64,000 nucleotides of DNA from an uncultured Bacilli bacterium (GTDB lineage: Bacteria > Bacillota_I > Bacilli_A > RF39 > UBA660), in the NCBI GenBank assembly GCA_934098745.1, contig CAKOPG010000006.1, positions 1-64,000 on the forward strand. Reading direction: 5' to 3'. The notes beneath the pieces are model-generated. The model did no database searches and was not told the origin of the DNA. It saw nothing but the letters and a program-made list of their open reading frames with translations. Made by a program: the position numbers and the translations under genes. Of this stretch, positions 43,099-50,880 are shown one piece after another. The stretch's first letter is position 1, and the number at the start of each line of letters is the position of its first letter.

Positions 43099-44986
43099 TA
43101 AAGGCCCACACGGAAAAATGGCTCGGGGAATGTCTCCGGATTTCAAGAGTATCGATAAAAACACCTTAAAAAGATTATTTCAATATATTTTTAAGGGTAA
43201 TAAAATAAGATTTACCATCGTCTTTATATGTATTATCTTGAGTAGTATAGCAAGTGTATCAAGCTCAATTTTTATTGAAAAGCTAATAGATGATTACATT
43301 GTTCCATTAATTGGTATTAGTAATCCAGTATTTACAAGTTTAATCAAAGCTATGGGAATTATGATTATAATTTATGCTATTGGCGTAATCTCGACATATA
43401 TATATAATCGCATAATAGCTATAATTAGTCAAAGTGTTCTTAAAAATATCCGTAATGAAATGTTTACAAAAATGCAAAGACTGCCAATAAAATATTTTGA
43501 TACGCATACATATGGTGAAGTCATGAGTTATTACACAAATGATGCAGATACTTTAAGAGAAATGATATCTAGAAGTATTCCACAAACGATTAGTTCTATA
43601 GTTTCAATTATTACCGTTTTAATAGCCATGATATATACCAGTGGTTACTTGACAATTATGGTTTTTATCTTTGTATTTATTATGCTATTTGTAACAGCAA
43701 AAATAGGGAGTAAATGTGGTAAATATTTTTCAGGTCAGCAAAAATCATTAGCTGATATGAACGGATATATTGAAGAAATGATTAATGGTCAAAGAGTAGT
43801 AAAAGTATTTACATATGAAGAAAAAGCCAAGAAAAAATTCGATGCTTTAAATGAAGAATTATGTAAAAATACCACTAAAGCTAATCAATATGCTAATACT
43901 TTAATGCCTATATTAAGCAATATTGGAAATCTTGAATATGCTTTTGTAGGAATTGTTGGTGGAATATTAGCTATAAACAATATTGGGGGACTTACCCTAG
44001 GTGCAATTGCATCATTTATAAGTCTTAGTAAAAGCTTCTTATCTCCTATTAGTCAAATAAGCCAGCAAATTAATTCCATTATTATGGCCTTAGCTGGAGC
44101 ATCGCGCATTTTTAATTTAATGGATGAAATTCCAGAAGAGGATAACGGATATGTAACTTTAGTAAATATCGAAAAGAAAAACAATGAAATAAATGAAGTT
44201 ACCTATAACACTGGTATCTGGGCTTGGAAAAAAGCTGATCAATACATCGAGTTAAAAGGTAGAATTGAATTTCAAGATGTATCATTCGGATATGAAGAAA
44301 ATGAAGAGGTACTTCATAATATTAGTTTGTATGCTAAGCCAGGTCAAAAAATTGCTTTTGTTGGAGCAACAGGTGCCGGAAAAACAACTATTACTAATTT
44401 AATAAATAGATTTTATGATATTAAAAAAGGAAAAATATTATATGATGGAATTGATATAAAAGACATAAAAAAAGCTGATCTTAGAAGAAGTTTAGGAATG
44501 GTTTTACAAGATGTAAATCTCTTTACTGGCACAATAAAGGATAATGTTAAATATGGCAATCATACAGCTACAGATGAAGATGTAGTAGAAGCATGTCGTC
44601 TTGCTAATGCTCATGATTTTATCAAGCGTTTGCCGGAAGGATACAATACAATGATAGATGGTAATGGCGAAAATTTATCTCAAGGACAAAAACAATTAAT
44701 TTCCATAGCCAGAGCTGCTATTAATAATCCACCAGTTATGATTTTAGATGAAGCCACATCTAGCATTGATACCAGAACAGAAAAAATTGTCCAAGACGGA
44801 ATGGATAAATTGATGGAAGGACGTACAGTTTTAGTAATAGCTCACAGATTATCTACAATAAGAAACTCCAAAGCAATCATGGTCATGGACCACGGTAAAA
44901 TTATAGAAAGAGGAGAACATGATTATTTGTTAAGTTTAAAAGGAGAATATTGGAGTCTATATACTGGAAAAACAGAATTAGAATAA
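43091..44986 (+). CDS. ABC exporter half-transporter, catalytic partner
   Basis: A 631-residue protein with a six-helix membrane domain and an ATPase domain that keeps all catalytic residues: Walker A GATGAGKT, Walker B MILDEAT, switch His in VIAHRLST. The signature is LSQGQKQ (Gln for the second Gly-Gly residue). A 30-residue insertion before the ATPase domain (NIEKKNNEINEVTYN) is extra. The start at 43091 is set by AAAGGGGG, 17 codons inside the longest frame. With the preceding gene it should form a heterodimeric drug exporter. Confidence 0.93.
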   Translation: MNNKGPHGKMARGMSPDFKSIDKNTLKRLFQYIFKGNKIRFTIVFICIILSSIASVSSSIFIEKLIDDYIVPLIGISNPVFTSLIKAMGIMIIIYAIGVISTYIYNRIIAIISQSVLKNIRNEMFTKMQRLPIKYFDTHTYGEVMSYYTNDADTLREMISRSIPQTISSIVSIITVLIAMIYTSGYLTIMVFIFVFIMLFVTAKIGSKCGKYFSGQQKSLADMNGYIEEMINGQRVVKVFTYEEKAKKKFDALNEELCKNTTKANQYANTLMPILSNIGNLEYAFVGIVGGILAINNIGGLTLGAIASFISLSKSFLSPISQISQQINSIIMALAGASRIFNLMDEIPEEDNGYVTLVNIEKKNNEINEVTYNTGIWAWKKADQYIELKGRIEFQDVSFGYEENEEVLHNISLYAKPGQKIAFVGATGAGKTTITNLINRFYDIKKGKILYDGIDIKDIKKADLRRSLGMVLQDVNLFTGTIKDNVKYGNHTATDEDVVEACRLANAHDFIKRLPEGYNTMIDGNGENLSQGQKQLISIARAAINNPPVMILDEATSSIDTRTEKIVQDGMDKLMEGRTVLVIAHRLSTIRNSKAIMVMDHGKIIERGEHDYLLSLKGEYWSLYTGKTELE

Positions 44987-44992
44987 TAATTT

Positions 44993-45052
44993 GAAGATAA
45001 ATATAAAGTATCAAGGTAATGCTTCACTTTAAAAAAATCTTCTTTTTATTAT
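44993..45052 (+). terminator. Two-part terminator after the ABC exporter genes
   Basis: An outer GAAGAT/ATCTTC stem with an inner AAAGT/ACTTT stem, followed by TTTTTATT. Confidence 0.6.
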
Positions 45053-45107
45053 GTATAAACATTATTATAAAAAAATTATTTACTAGCAAACAAATGTACA
45101 GAATAAG

Positions 45108-45136
45108 TTGACATTATTCATTATTTGTGATATTAT
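45108..45136 (+). promoter_or_regulatory. Promoter of the vanZ-like-ybeY-cdd-era-recO group
   Basis: TTGACA (45108-45113), a 17-bp spacer and TATTAT (45131-45136) with TGA before it. The leader to the ATG is about 100 nt. Confidence 0.75.
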
Positions 45137-45243
45137 TTAAGCATATTAAATAATGCGTAAAAAGAACACATAATAATAATAAGAGAAAATGACTATTATT
45201 TAAAAAAATATAGCATATAAAGAATTAAAAGGAGTGAACAAAA

Positions 45244-45864
45244 ATGGTTGTAAAAGGCATCATTGATGACATGCTTCCAAGTATTTGGCCTATGGTTGCT
45301 TTCATATCTTTAGTAGCCATAACCCTAAGAGGTGCATATTTATTTAAAGGTAATAAACATTTTATTTTGCATAAAGAATTATTATCATTGATATTTATAA
45401 TTTATATATTATGTTTATATTATATTCTCATGGGGCAAGATATAGGAACAAAAGGTATGAATTTAGTACCATTTAAAGAAATGTTTAGATATGATTTTGG
45501 AAGTTATAAATTTATTAAAAATATTGTTGGTAATATTCTTATATTTATTCCCTTTGGATTTTTCGCATCATATTATCTAAACAATCGCAAAGCTTCATTA
45601 ATAATGATAGTAACATTAATTGTATCTACATGTACTGAATTTCTTCAATATCATTTAGGCCGCGTTTTTGATGTTGATGATATTATATTAAATGTTTTAG
45701 GCGGTTTTATAGGATACTTATTATATGTTGCATTATCAGCTATAAAAGGAAAATTACCTAAATTTATGAAAAGCGATGCTTTTATGAATATTTTAATAAT
45801 ATTATTAATTATCTTAATAGTTGTCTTCTCATTTGATATTAATGTTTTAAATTATATAAAATAG
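45244..45864 (+). CDS. VanZ-like membrane protein
   Basis: A 206-residue protein with about five helices. The VanZ pattern is clear: NLVPFKEMFRYDFG, then NIVGNILIFIPFGFF, then STCTEFLQYHLGRVFDVDDIILNVLGGFIGYLL. VanZ gives low-level teicoplanin resistance in enterococci; most homologues have no known role. It leads into the ybeY-cdd-era-recO housekeeping run, 13 bases before ybeY, and may be cotranscribed by position only. Confidence 0.9.
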   Translation: MVVKGIIDDMLPSIWPMVAFISLVAITLRGAYLFKGNKHFILHKELLSLIFIIYILCLYYILMGQDIGTKGMNLVPFKEMFRYDFGSYKFIKNIVGNILIFIPFGFFASYYLNNRKASLIMIVTLIVSTCTEFLQYHLGRVFDVDDIILNVLGGFIGYLLYVALSAIKGKLPKFMKSDAFMNILIILLIILIVVFSFDINVLNYIK

Positions 45865-45877
45865 TGTAGGAGGTTTT

Positions 45878-46318
45878 ATGTTTGAAATTATAAATGATAC
45901 TGGCAAAGAAATACCAGAATTAAACTTTTTAAATGAATATATAAAATATGTTGTCAAAAAAATGAAATTAACAAAATGTGAATTTAATATTATAATTATA
46001 GATAATAAAAAAATTCATGAAATTAATAAAGAGTATCGTCATATTGATCGAGAAACTGACGTAATATCATTTGCTCTAGAAGACAATCCAGATATAACAT
46101 ACCCAAATTTTAGACTTTTGGGTGATATATATATATCAATCGAAAAGTGTTACAGTCAAGCTATAGAATATGAACATTCAAATGTAAGAGAATTATGTTT
46201 TTTAGCTACCCATGGAATTTTACATCTTCTTGGTTATGACCACATGGAAAAAGAAGATGAAATTAAAATGTTTTCTCTTCAAAATAAGTTATTAGAAGAC
46301 TATAACATTAAAAGATAG
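45878..46318 (+). CDS. ybeY: Endoribonuclease YbeY (16S rRNA maturation)
   Basis: A 146-residue metalloprotein. The metal-binding motif HGILHLLGYDH (Hx3Hx5H) and REINKEYRHIDRETDVISF-type segment are diagnostic. YbeY processes the 16S rRNA 3' end and takes part in ribosome quality control. TAGGAGG precedes the ATG. It is followed by cdd and era, a common Firmicutes order. Confidence 0.96.
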   Translation: MFEIINDTGKEIPELNFLNEYIKYVVKKMKLTKCEFNIIIIDNKKIHEINKEYRHIDRETDVISFALEDNPDITYPNFRLLGDIYISIEKCYSQAIEYEHSNVRELCFLATHGILHLLGYDHMEKEDEIKMFSLQNKLLEDYNIKR

Positions 46319-46338
46319 AAAGGAATATCAATTATAAT

Positions 46339-46722
46339 ATGAAAGAACAATTAATCAGTTTGTTAGACAAGTCTTATGCTCCTTACTCAAAGTTTCACGT
46401 ATCTTGCATTATAGAAATGAAAGATGGTAAATTCATTCCTGGAGTTAACGTAGAAAATTCATCATATGGAGTTTCTCTTTGCGCCGAAAGAAATGCCATC
46501 ACCACGGCAATCACTATGGGATATAAGAAAGGTGATTTTAAACGAATCTACATTATGGTTAGTGGCAAAAAAATGTCTATGCCATGCTTTGTTTGTCGTC
46601 AAGTAATAGTTGAATTTTTTGATAAAGAAAGTGAAGTAATTCTAATGGATAGAGAAGGAAATACAAAAAAATATTTAGTAAGTGAATGTTGCCCATATCC
46701 ATTTGATGCAACTGACTTATAG
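46339..46722 (+). CDS. cdd: Cytidine deaminase
   Basis: A 127-residue zinc enzyme deaminating cytidine and deoxycytidine for pyrimidine salvage. The active-site motifs are CAERNAI and PCFVCRQV; the second is usually PCGxCRQ, so Gly is Phe here. The start has AGAAAGGA upstream. It lies between ybeY and era, as in Bacillus. Confidence 0.93.
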   Translation: MKEQLISLLDKSYAPYSKFHVSCIIEMKDGKFIPGVNVENSSYGVSLCAERNAITTAITMGYKKGDFKRIYIMVSGKKMSMPCFVCRQVIVEFFDKESEVILMDREGNTKKYLVSECCPYPFDATDL

Positions 46723-46740
46723 AAAAGGGGGAATAAGACA

Positions 46741-47634
46741 ATGAAAAGTGGTTTTATAGGTATTATTGGAAGGCCAAATGTAGGGAAAAGCACTTTATTA
46801 AATGCTTTAATTGGCAAAAAAATTGCTATAACTTCTGATAAGCCACAAACAACAAGAAATATTATTCAAGGAATTAGAACAGATAATGATAGTCAAATGG
46901 TTTTTGTAGATACACCTGGGATTCATAAACCTCAAAATAAATTAGGTAAGATATTAAATAAGCAAGCTTATTATGAAATAAATGATGTAGACGTAATTCT
47001 ATTCTTAATAGATATAACAGAATCACTTGGAAAAGGAGACTTATTCGTTTTAGATGTGCTAAAGAATGTCAAAACACCTGTTATTTTAGTAATTAACAAA
47101 ATAGATAAATTACCTAAAGAAGAAATATTAAAAAAGATTGATGAATATAAAGATTTGTATAACTTTAATGAAATAGTTCCAGTATCTGCAAGAAAAATGG
47201 ATAACATTGATCGTTTGATAGAAATATTGAAATCTAAATTAACAGATAATATAAAATATTATGATGATAACGTTTATACAGATAAACCAGTAAATTTTAT
47301 TATATCCGAATTAATTCGTGAAAAAATATTAAATAAAACTTTTGAGGAAGTGCCACATAGCATTAGTGTTGTTGTCGATCAAATAGAGTATAATAAAGAA
47401 TCTACAAGCATTCAAGCTACAATTATTGTTGATCGTGAAAACTTAAAAAAAATTATTATTGGAAAGAATGGTTCAATGATAAAAGAAATAGGTATTGATG
47501 CTCGCTTAGAGATAGAATCATTATTGCAGAAGAAAGTATACCTTGATTTATTTGTCAAGGTAATACCAAAGTGGCGTGATCGTGAAAAATTTCTAAATGA
47601 AATAGGATATAAAGAATTTAATTTTGATAAATAA
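46741..47634 (+). CDS. era: GTPase Era
   Basis: A 297-residue GTPase for 30S ribosome assembly. G1 is GRPNVGKST, G3 is DTPGIHKP, G4 is NKID, and the C-terminal KH domain has IIIGKNGSMIKEIG. It binds the 16S rRNA 3' end, the same region YbeY acts on. It is preceded by AAAAGGGGG and followed by yqzL and recO. Confidence 0.97.
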   Translation: MKSGFIGIIGRPNVGKSTLLNALIGKKIAITSDKPQTTRNIIQGIRTDNDSQMVFVDTPGIHKPQNKLGKILNKQAYYEINDVDVILFLIDITESLGKGDLFVLDVLKNVKTPVILVINKIDKLPKEEILKKIDEYKDLYNFNEIVPVSARKMDNIDRLIEILKSKLTDNIKYYDDNVYTDKPVNFIISELIREKILNKTFEEVPHSISVVVDQIEYNKESTSIQATIIVDRENLKKIIIGKNGSMIKEIGIDARLEIESLLQKKVYLDLFVKVIPKWRDREKFLNEIGYKEFNFDK

Positions 47635-47688
47635 TAAAAAGTTGTTTAAAAAATAATTAACTGTCACATAATTATAATAGGTGAGAGA

Positions 47689-47781
47689 ATGACGAAGAAT
47701 GAATATTGGCATTTATTTAAAGAAACCGGTAAAATAGAATATTACTTAAAATACAAAGAACTAGTTAGAAAAGAGAGTTGA
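47689..47781 (+). CDS. yqzL: YqzL family microprotein
   Basis: A 30-residue protein between era and recO, exactly where Bacillus carries yqzL. Its body WHLFKETGKIEYYLKYKEL has the YqzL pattern (a W-hydrophobic start, TGxIExYL, YKEL). The ATG has GGTGAGAG upstream, the gene ends in TGA, and recO begins four bases later. The function of the family is unknown. It is shorter than the Bacillus protein (about 47). Confidence 0.75.
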   Translation: MTKNEYWHLFKETGKIEYYLKYKELVRKES

Positions 47782-47785
47782 TAAC

Positions 47786-48520
47786 ATGATAAAAAAAATT
47801 GAAGGCATTGTTATAAGTGAAGTTGATTATAAAGAAAGCAGTAAAATTATAAATATTTTAACAAAGGAAGAGGGAATAATTGGTGTTCTAGCAAGGGGAA
47901 CCAAAAAAATTAAAAGCCCTCTTTCTTCAGTAACTACAAAATTAACATATGGATATTTTCATGTAAATTACAAAGAAAATGGGCTCTCAACTCTAATTGA
48001 AGTTGACGTTATAAACAAATTTAAAAATATCAAGAAAGACTTAAATATGATGAGCTATTCAATTTATCTTCTGGAATTGGCATCACAAGTATATAAACAT
48101 GACTATGATCAACGAATCTATGGTATTTTAATAGCCAGTCTAGAAAAAATAGATGAAGGATATGATTATCAGATAATCACTAACATATTTGAATTAAAAA
48201 TGCTTGATTTTTTAGGTATTAGACCAGTGATGGATGAATGTGTAAATTGCAAAAGTAAATTTGATATAGTGACAATTTCTAGTTATCGGGGCGGATATCT
48301 ATGCAAAAATTGCGCAAGGGGAGAACCAATTGTAAATATAAAAACAATCAAGCTGTTAAGAATGTTTTATTACGTAGAAATATCAAAAATATCTAAATTA
48401 GATATATCATCAACGATAAAAAAAGAATTATCAGATTTTATTTTAGATTACTATGATAGATACTCAGGGATATATTTAAAAAGTAGGCAGTTTCTAGAAA
48501 ATTTAGAAAAAATCAAATAA
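47786..48520 (+). CDS. recO: DNA repair protein RecO
   Basis: A 244-residue recombination mediator. The N-terminal OB fold begins IEGIVISEVDYKESSKIIN and is followed by GIIGVLARGTKK. A four-cysteine zinc site is present (CVNCKS ... CKNC). RecO loads RecA onto SSB-coated single-stranded DNA with RecR. It is the last gene of the era group and faces the minus-strand tRNA cluster. Confidence 0.94.
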   Translation: MIKKIEGIVISEVDYKESSKIINILTKEEGIIGVLARGTKKIKSPLSSVTTKLTYGYFHVNYKENGLSTLIEVDVINKFKNIKKDLNMMSYSIYLLELASQVYKHDYDQRIYGILIASLEKIDEGYDYQIITNIFELKMLDFLGIRPVMDECVNCKSKFDIVTISSYRGGYLCKNCARGEPIVNIKTIKLLRMFYYVEISKISKLDISSTIKKELSDFILDYYDRYSGIYLKSRQFLENLEKIK

Positions 48521-48559
48521 AAAAACAAACTAATAAAATAAGTTTGTTTAATTTTTTTT
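48519..48559. terminator. Bidirectional terminator between recO and the tRNA cluster
   Basis: The arms AAACAAACT and AGTTTGTTT with an A run on one side and a T run on the other. Confidence 0.85.
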
Positions 48560-48561
48560 AA

Positions 48562-48637
<76 letters not shown>

Positions 48638-48647
48638 AAAAAAATAA

Positions 48648-48724
48648 TGGCGGTTCCGACGGGATTTGAACCCGCGATCTTCTGCGTGACAGGCAGACGT
48701 GATAGACCACTACACCACGGAACC
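48648..48724 (-). tRNA. tRNA-Asp (GTC)
   Basis: A 77-nt cloverleaf. The acceptor is GGTTCCG/CGGAACC with discriminator G, the anticodon loop is CTGTCAC, and CCA is encoded. Confidence 0.96.
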
Positions 48725-48725
48725 A

Positions 48726-48802
48726 TGGTTGCGGGAGCTGGATTTGAACCAACGACCTCTGGGTTATGAGCCCAGCGAGCTACCGAACTGCTCCATCCCG
48801 CG
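48726..48802 (-). tRNA. Initiator tRNA-fMet (CAT)
   Basis: A 77-nt cloverleaf with anticodon CAT. The first base is C facing A at the acceptor end (CGCGGGA/TCCCGCA), an unpaired position needed for formylation. The anticodon stem has three G-C pairs (GGG/CCC). Both are initiator hallmarks. CCA is encoded. Confidence 0.95.
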
Positions 48803-48822
48803 ATAAATACTAAATAAACAAG

Positions 48823-48915
48823 TGGCGGAGGAAAAGGGATTCGAACCCCTGCGCCGCTTTCACGACCTCCCGGTTTTCAAGACCGGTCCCTTCAACCAGA
48901 CTTGGGTATTCCTCC
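48823..48915 (-). tRNA. tRNA-Ser (TGA)
   Basis: A 93-nt class II tRNA with a long variable arm. The acceptor begins GGAGGAA, the anticodon loop is CTTGAAA, and CCA is encoded. Confidence 0.95.
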
Positions 48916-48918
48916 AAA

Positions 48919-49007
48919 TGGTGCCTAAGGTCGGACTTGAACCGACACGAGGTTTAAATCTCGCAGGATTTTAAGTCCTGTGCGTCTACCTATTCCGCCA
49001 CTCAGGC
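48919..49007 (-). tRNA. tRNA-Leu (TAA)
   Basis: An 89-nt class II tRNA. The acceptor is GCCTGAG/CTTAGGC, the anticodon loop is CTTAAAA, and CCA is encoded. First gene of the cluster after the promoter. It reads UUA, the leucine codon most frequent in these genes. Confidence 0.95.
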
Positions 49008-49042
49008 AACAATTATCACACATTTTTCGTGTTGACTAGTTA

Positions 49043-49071
49043 ATTATATAACAAAAAAAATAAATTATCAA
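49043..49071 (-). promoter_or_regulatory. Promoter of the five-tRNA operon
   Basis: On the minus strand: TTGATA, a 17-bp spacer, TATAAT, about 36 bases before tRNA-Leu. Confidence 0.8.
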
Positions 49072-49172
49072 CCATTTTTAATAAAAAAAATAAAAAAATA
49101 TAACAAATGAATGTTAAATAGCTTTTTTTGTGCAAAAAAAGCAAAATCAAAGATATATTGAAAAGGAAACAA

Positions 49173-49201
49173 TTGACAAAAATCGAATAACTTTATATAA
49201 T
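49173..49201 (+). promoter_or_regulatory. Promoter of the coiled-coil operon
   Basis: TTGACA (49173-49178), a 17-bp spacer, TATAAT (49196-49201): a consensus promoter, so these unknown proteins should be well expressed. Confidence 0.85.
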
Positions 49202-49234
49202 TGTAATAGATAATAAAATAGAGGTGGTTGGCCA

Positions 49235-50842
49235 ATGATTAATTACAATAATAGTAGTATAGTGCAAAGTTTAAGACAATATGAAATGTTTGCAAATAGT
49301 TTAAATTTAGTAAAAACAAAGGAAGAACATGACATGATTGTCAAGCAACTTACTAAATTAGAAATAAAGATAATTGAACTTACTAATGAAGTATATGAAG
49401 AAGAATATTCTACTTTAGTTAATAAAGAATGTGGCCTTTTGGATGAAGAAAAAAGAAGACTAACAATGTTAATTGATTTAATCAATCAAAGACTTTCATA
49501 TGTCGAAAAAAGATGCAATGATCACTACAAACTAACTGGAAATAGTATAGATATTCAAGACGTACTGGGAGCAGATACTTTAGATGAATTAGAGGAACGA
49601 ATCAAAATAATAGATAAATATAATAAAAATAAAAAATTAGAAAAAGAATTACAAGAGGAAACAGAATCACTAACTAATAAAATTTCTTTAGCAAGTAAAA
49701 AAATAGAAATTAATAAAAAAGTAAACCAAGAATTAGAAGAGAAATTTAAAGAAACTATTTCAAATGCTCTTGAAAAATTAGGATTATATTCTTTGTTAGA
49801 AACAAAAGAAGAAATAGAATATTCATACTATGAAACAGAAAAATCATTAACATTAGCGGAATTAAATCTTGAAACAGCTAAAACTCATCCAATGAATATC
49901 TTAAATGATTGTGAAAAAATGCTTACTGATATTCGCGAAGATTATTTAAAATATAAAGATAAAATAAATATTATTAAATTAATTGAAACATATAATGAAG
50001 AAGTTACAACATATGAAGAATTACTCAGAAAACGTAGTCAAATTAATGATCTATTTAAAAGTATCAGAAACGAACAGTTGATTAATATGACTGCAGAAAC
50101 GATTAAAACACAATACAATACAATCTTAATGGAACAACAAGATATCAATACTTTTAATGATTTAACACAAGAAAAAAGCAGAAAAACAGAGGCCTTAAGT
50201 GAAATTGAAGAAGAAAATAATAGTGAAGAATTTCAAAATGTTTTGAAAGTATTGATTGAAAATGAAAAAAGAAAACAAGCTAAAATAGAAGAAGAACAAA
50301 AAAAGATTGAAGAAGAAGAAAGAAAACGTAAATTAGAAATCGAAAGAAAACGTCAAGAAGAAATATTAAAAAGACAAAAAATAATTGAAGAAGCTAGGAA
50401 AAAAGAAATAGAAAAACGCACAAAAGAATTATTGCGAGAACAACAAAAATCTGTTTTACAAGCAAAAAAAACAGATGAAAAATCAAATGTAAGTTTTGAA
50501 ACAATAAAAGATATAACCAATAATTATAGCGATGAAGAAGAGGCATCATTAGAAAGAAGAGATGTTAATTCTAAAGAAGAAGACAAAAAGAATTTCTTGA
50601 ATCAAATTGCAAAAAATTCTGATTTTACAAATGATATAAATAAGCAAGAAAATAGTGAAAAAACTAGAGTAGACATTGAAAAAGAATTATTTGCAGAGTT
50701 TAATGATAAAAAAGAAAAACCAGTAGATAATAAATTGCCAGATGTATCTTTAGATGAATATATGAAAAATTTTGATGAAAAAGAAATTAATATGAAGGAA
50801 AACATCTTTGATGATAATATGTTTCCTAGCATTCCCGTTTAA
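49235..50842 (+). CDS. Large cytoplasmic coiled-coil protein A, function unknown
   Basis: A 535-residue protein without signal peptide or membrane segment. Residues 1-330 are helical with heptads, and 345-410 is a very charged Glu/Lys/Arg single helix (KRQEEILKRQKIIEEARKK). The tail is acidic and disordered-looking and ends DDNMFPSIPV. A segment near residues 275-300 (RNEQLINMTAETIKTQYNTI) matches one in the next gene (RNEESRNILQTATKETIKL), so the two are likely distant paralogues. It has a consensus promoter and GAGGTGG before the ATG. I recognise no family; a cytoskeletal or scaffold role is only a guess. Confidence 0.75.
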   Translation: MINYNNSSIVQSLRQYEMFANSLNLVKTKEEHDMIVKQLTKLEIKIIELTNEVYEEEYSTLVNKECGLLDEEKRRLTMLIDLINQRLSYVEKRCNDHYKLTGNSIDIQDVLGADTLDELEERIKIIDKYNKNKKLEKELQEETESLTNKISLASKKIEINKKVNQELEEKFKETISNALEKLGLYSLLETKEEIEYSYYETEKSLTLAELNLETAKTHPMNILNDCEKMLTDIREDYLKYKDKINIIKLIETYNEEVTTYEELLRKRSQINDLFKSIRNEQLINMTAETIKTQYNTILMEQQDINTFNDLTQEKSRKTEALSEIEEENNSEEFQNVLKVLIENEKRKQAKIEEEQKKIEEEERKRKLEIERKRQEEILKRQKIIEEARKKEIEKRTKELLREQQKSVLQAKKTDEKSNVSFETIKDITNNYSDEEEASLERRDVNSKEEDKKNFLNQIAKNSDFTNDINKQENSEKTRVDIEKELFAEFNDKKEKPVDNKLPDVSLDEYMKNFDEKEINMKENIFDDNMFPSIPV

Positions 50843-50862
50843 TTATGATTAAGAATTAAATA

Positions 50863-50880
50863 TAAGGAGGTGATTATGTG
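50863..50880 (+). promoter_or_regulatory. Ribosome site fixing a GTG start
   Basis: AAGGAGGTGATT (from 50864) is nearly the full anti-16S complement and is placed for GTG at 50878. The overlapping ATG at 50876 is in another frame and ends after seven codons. Confidence 0.75.

Noticed and set aside
48726..48802. Reading the CAT tRNA as elongator Met or as lysidine-modified Ile
   Set aside because: The C1-A72 mismatch and three G-C pairs in the anticodon stem are initiator features.
49121..49142. Perfect inverted repeat GCTTTTTTT-GTGC-AAAAAAAGC upstream of the coiled-coil operon
   Set aside because: It is a run of T against a run of A, weak as an RNA hairpin, without a T tail on either strand, and is expected by chance in such AT-rich spacers.
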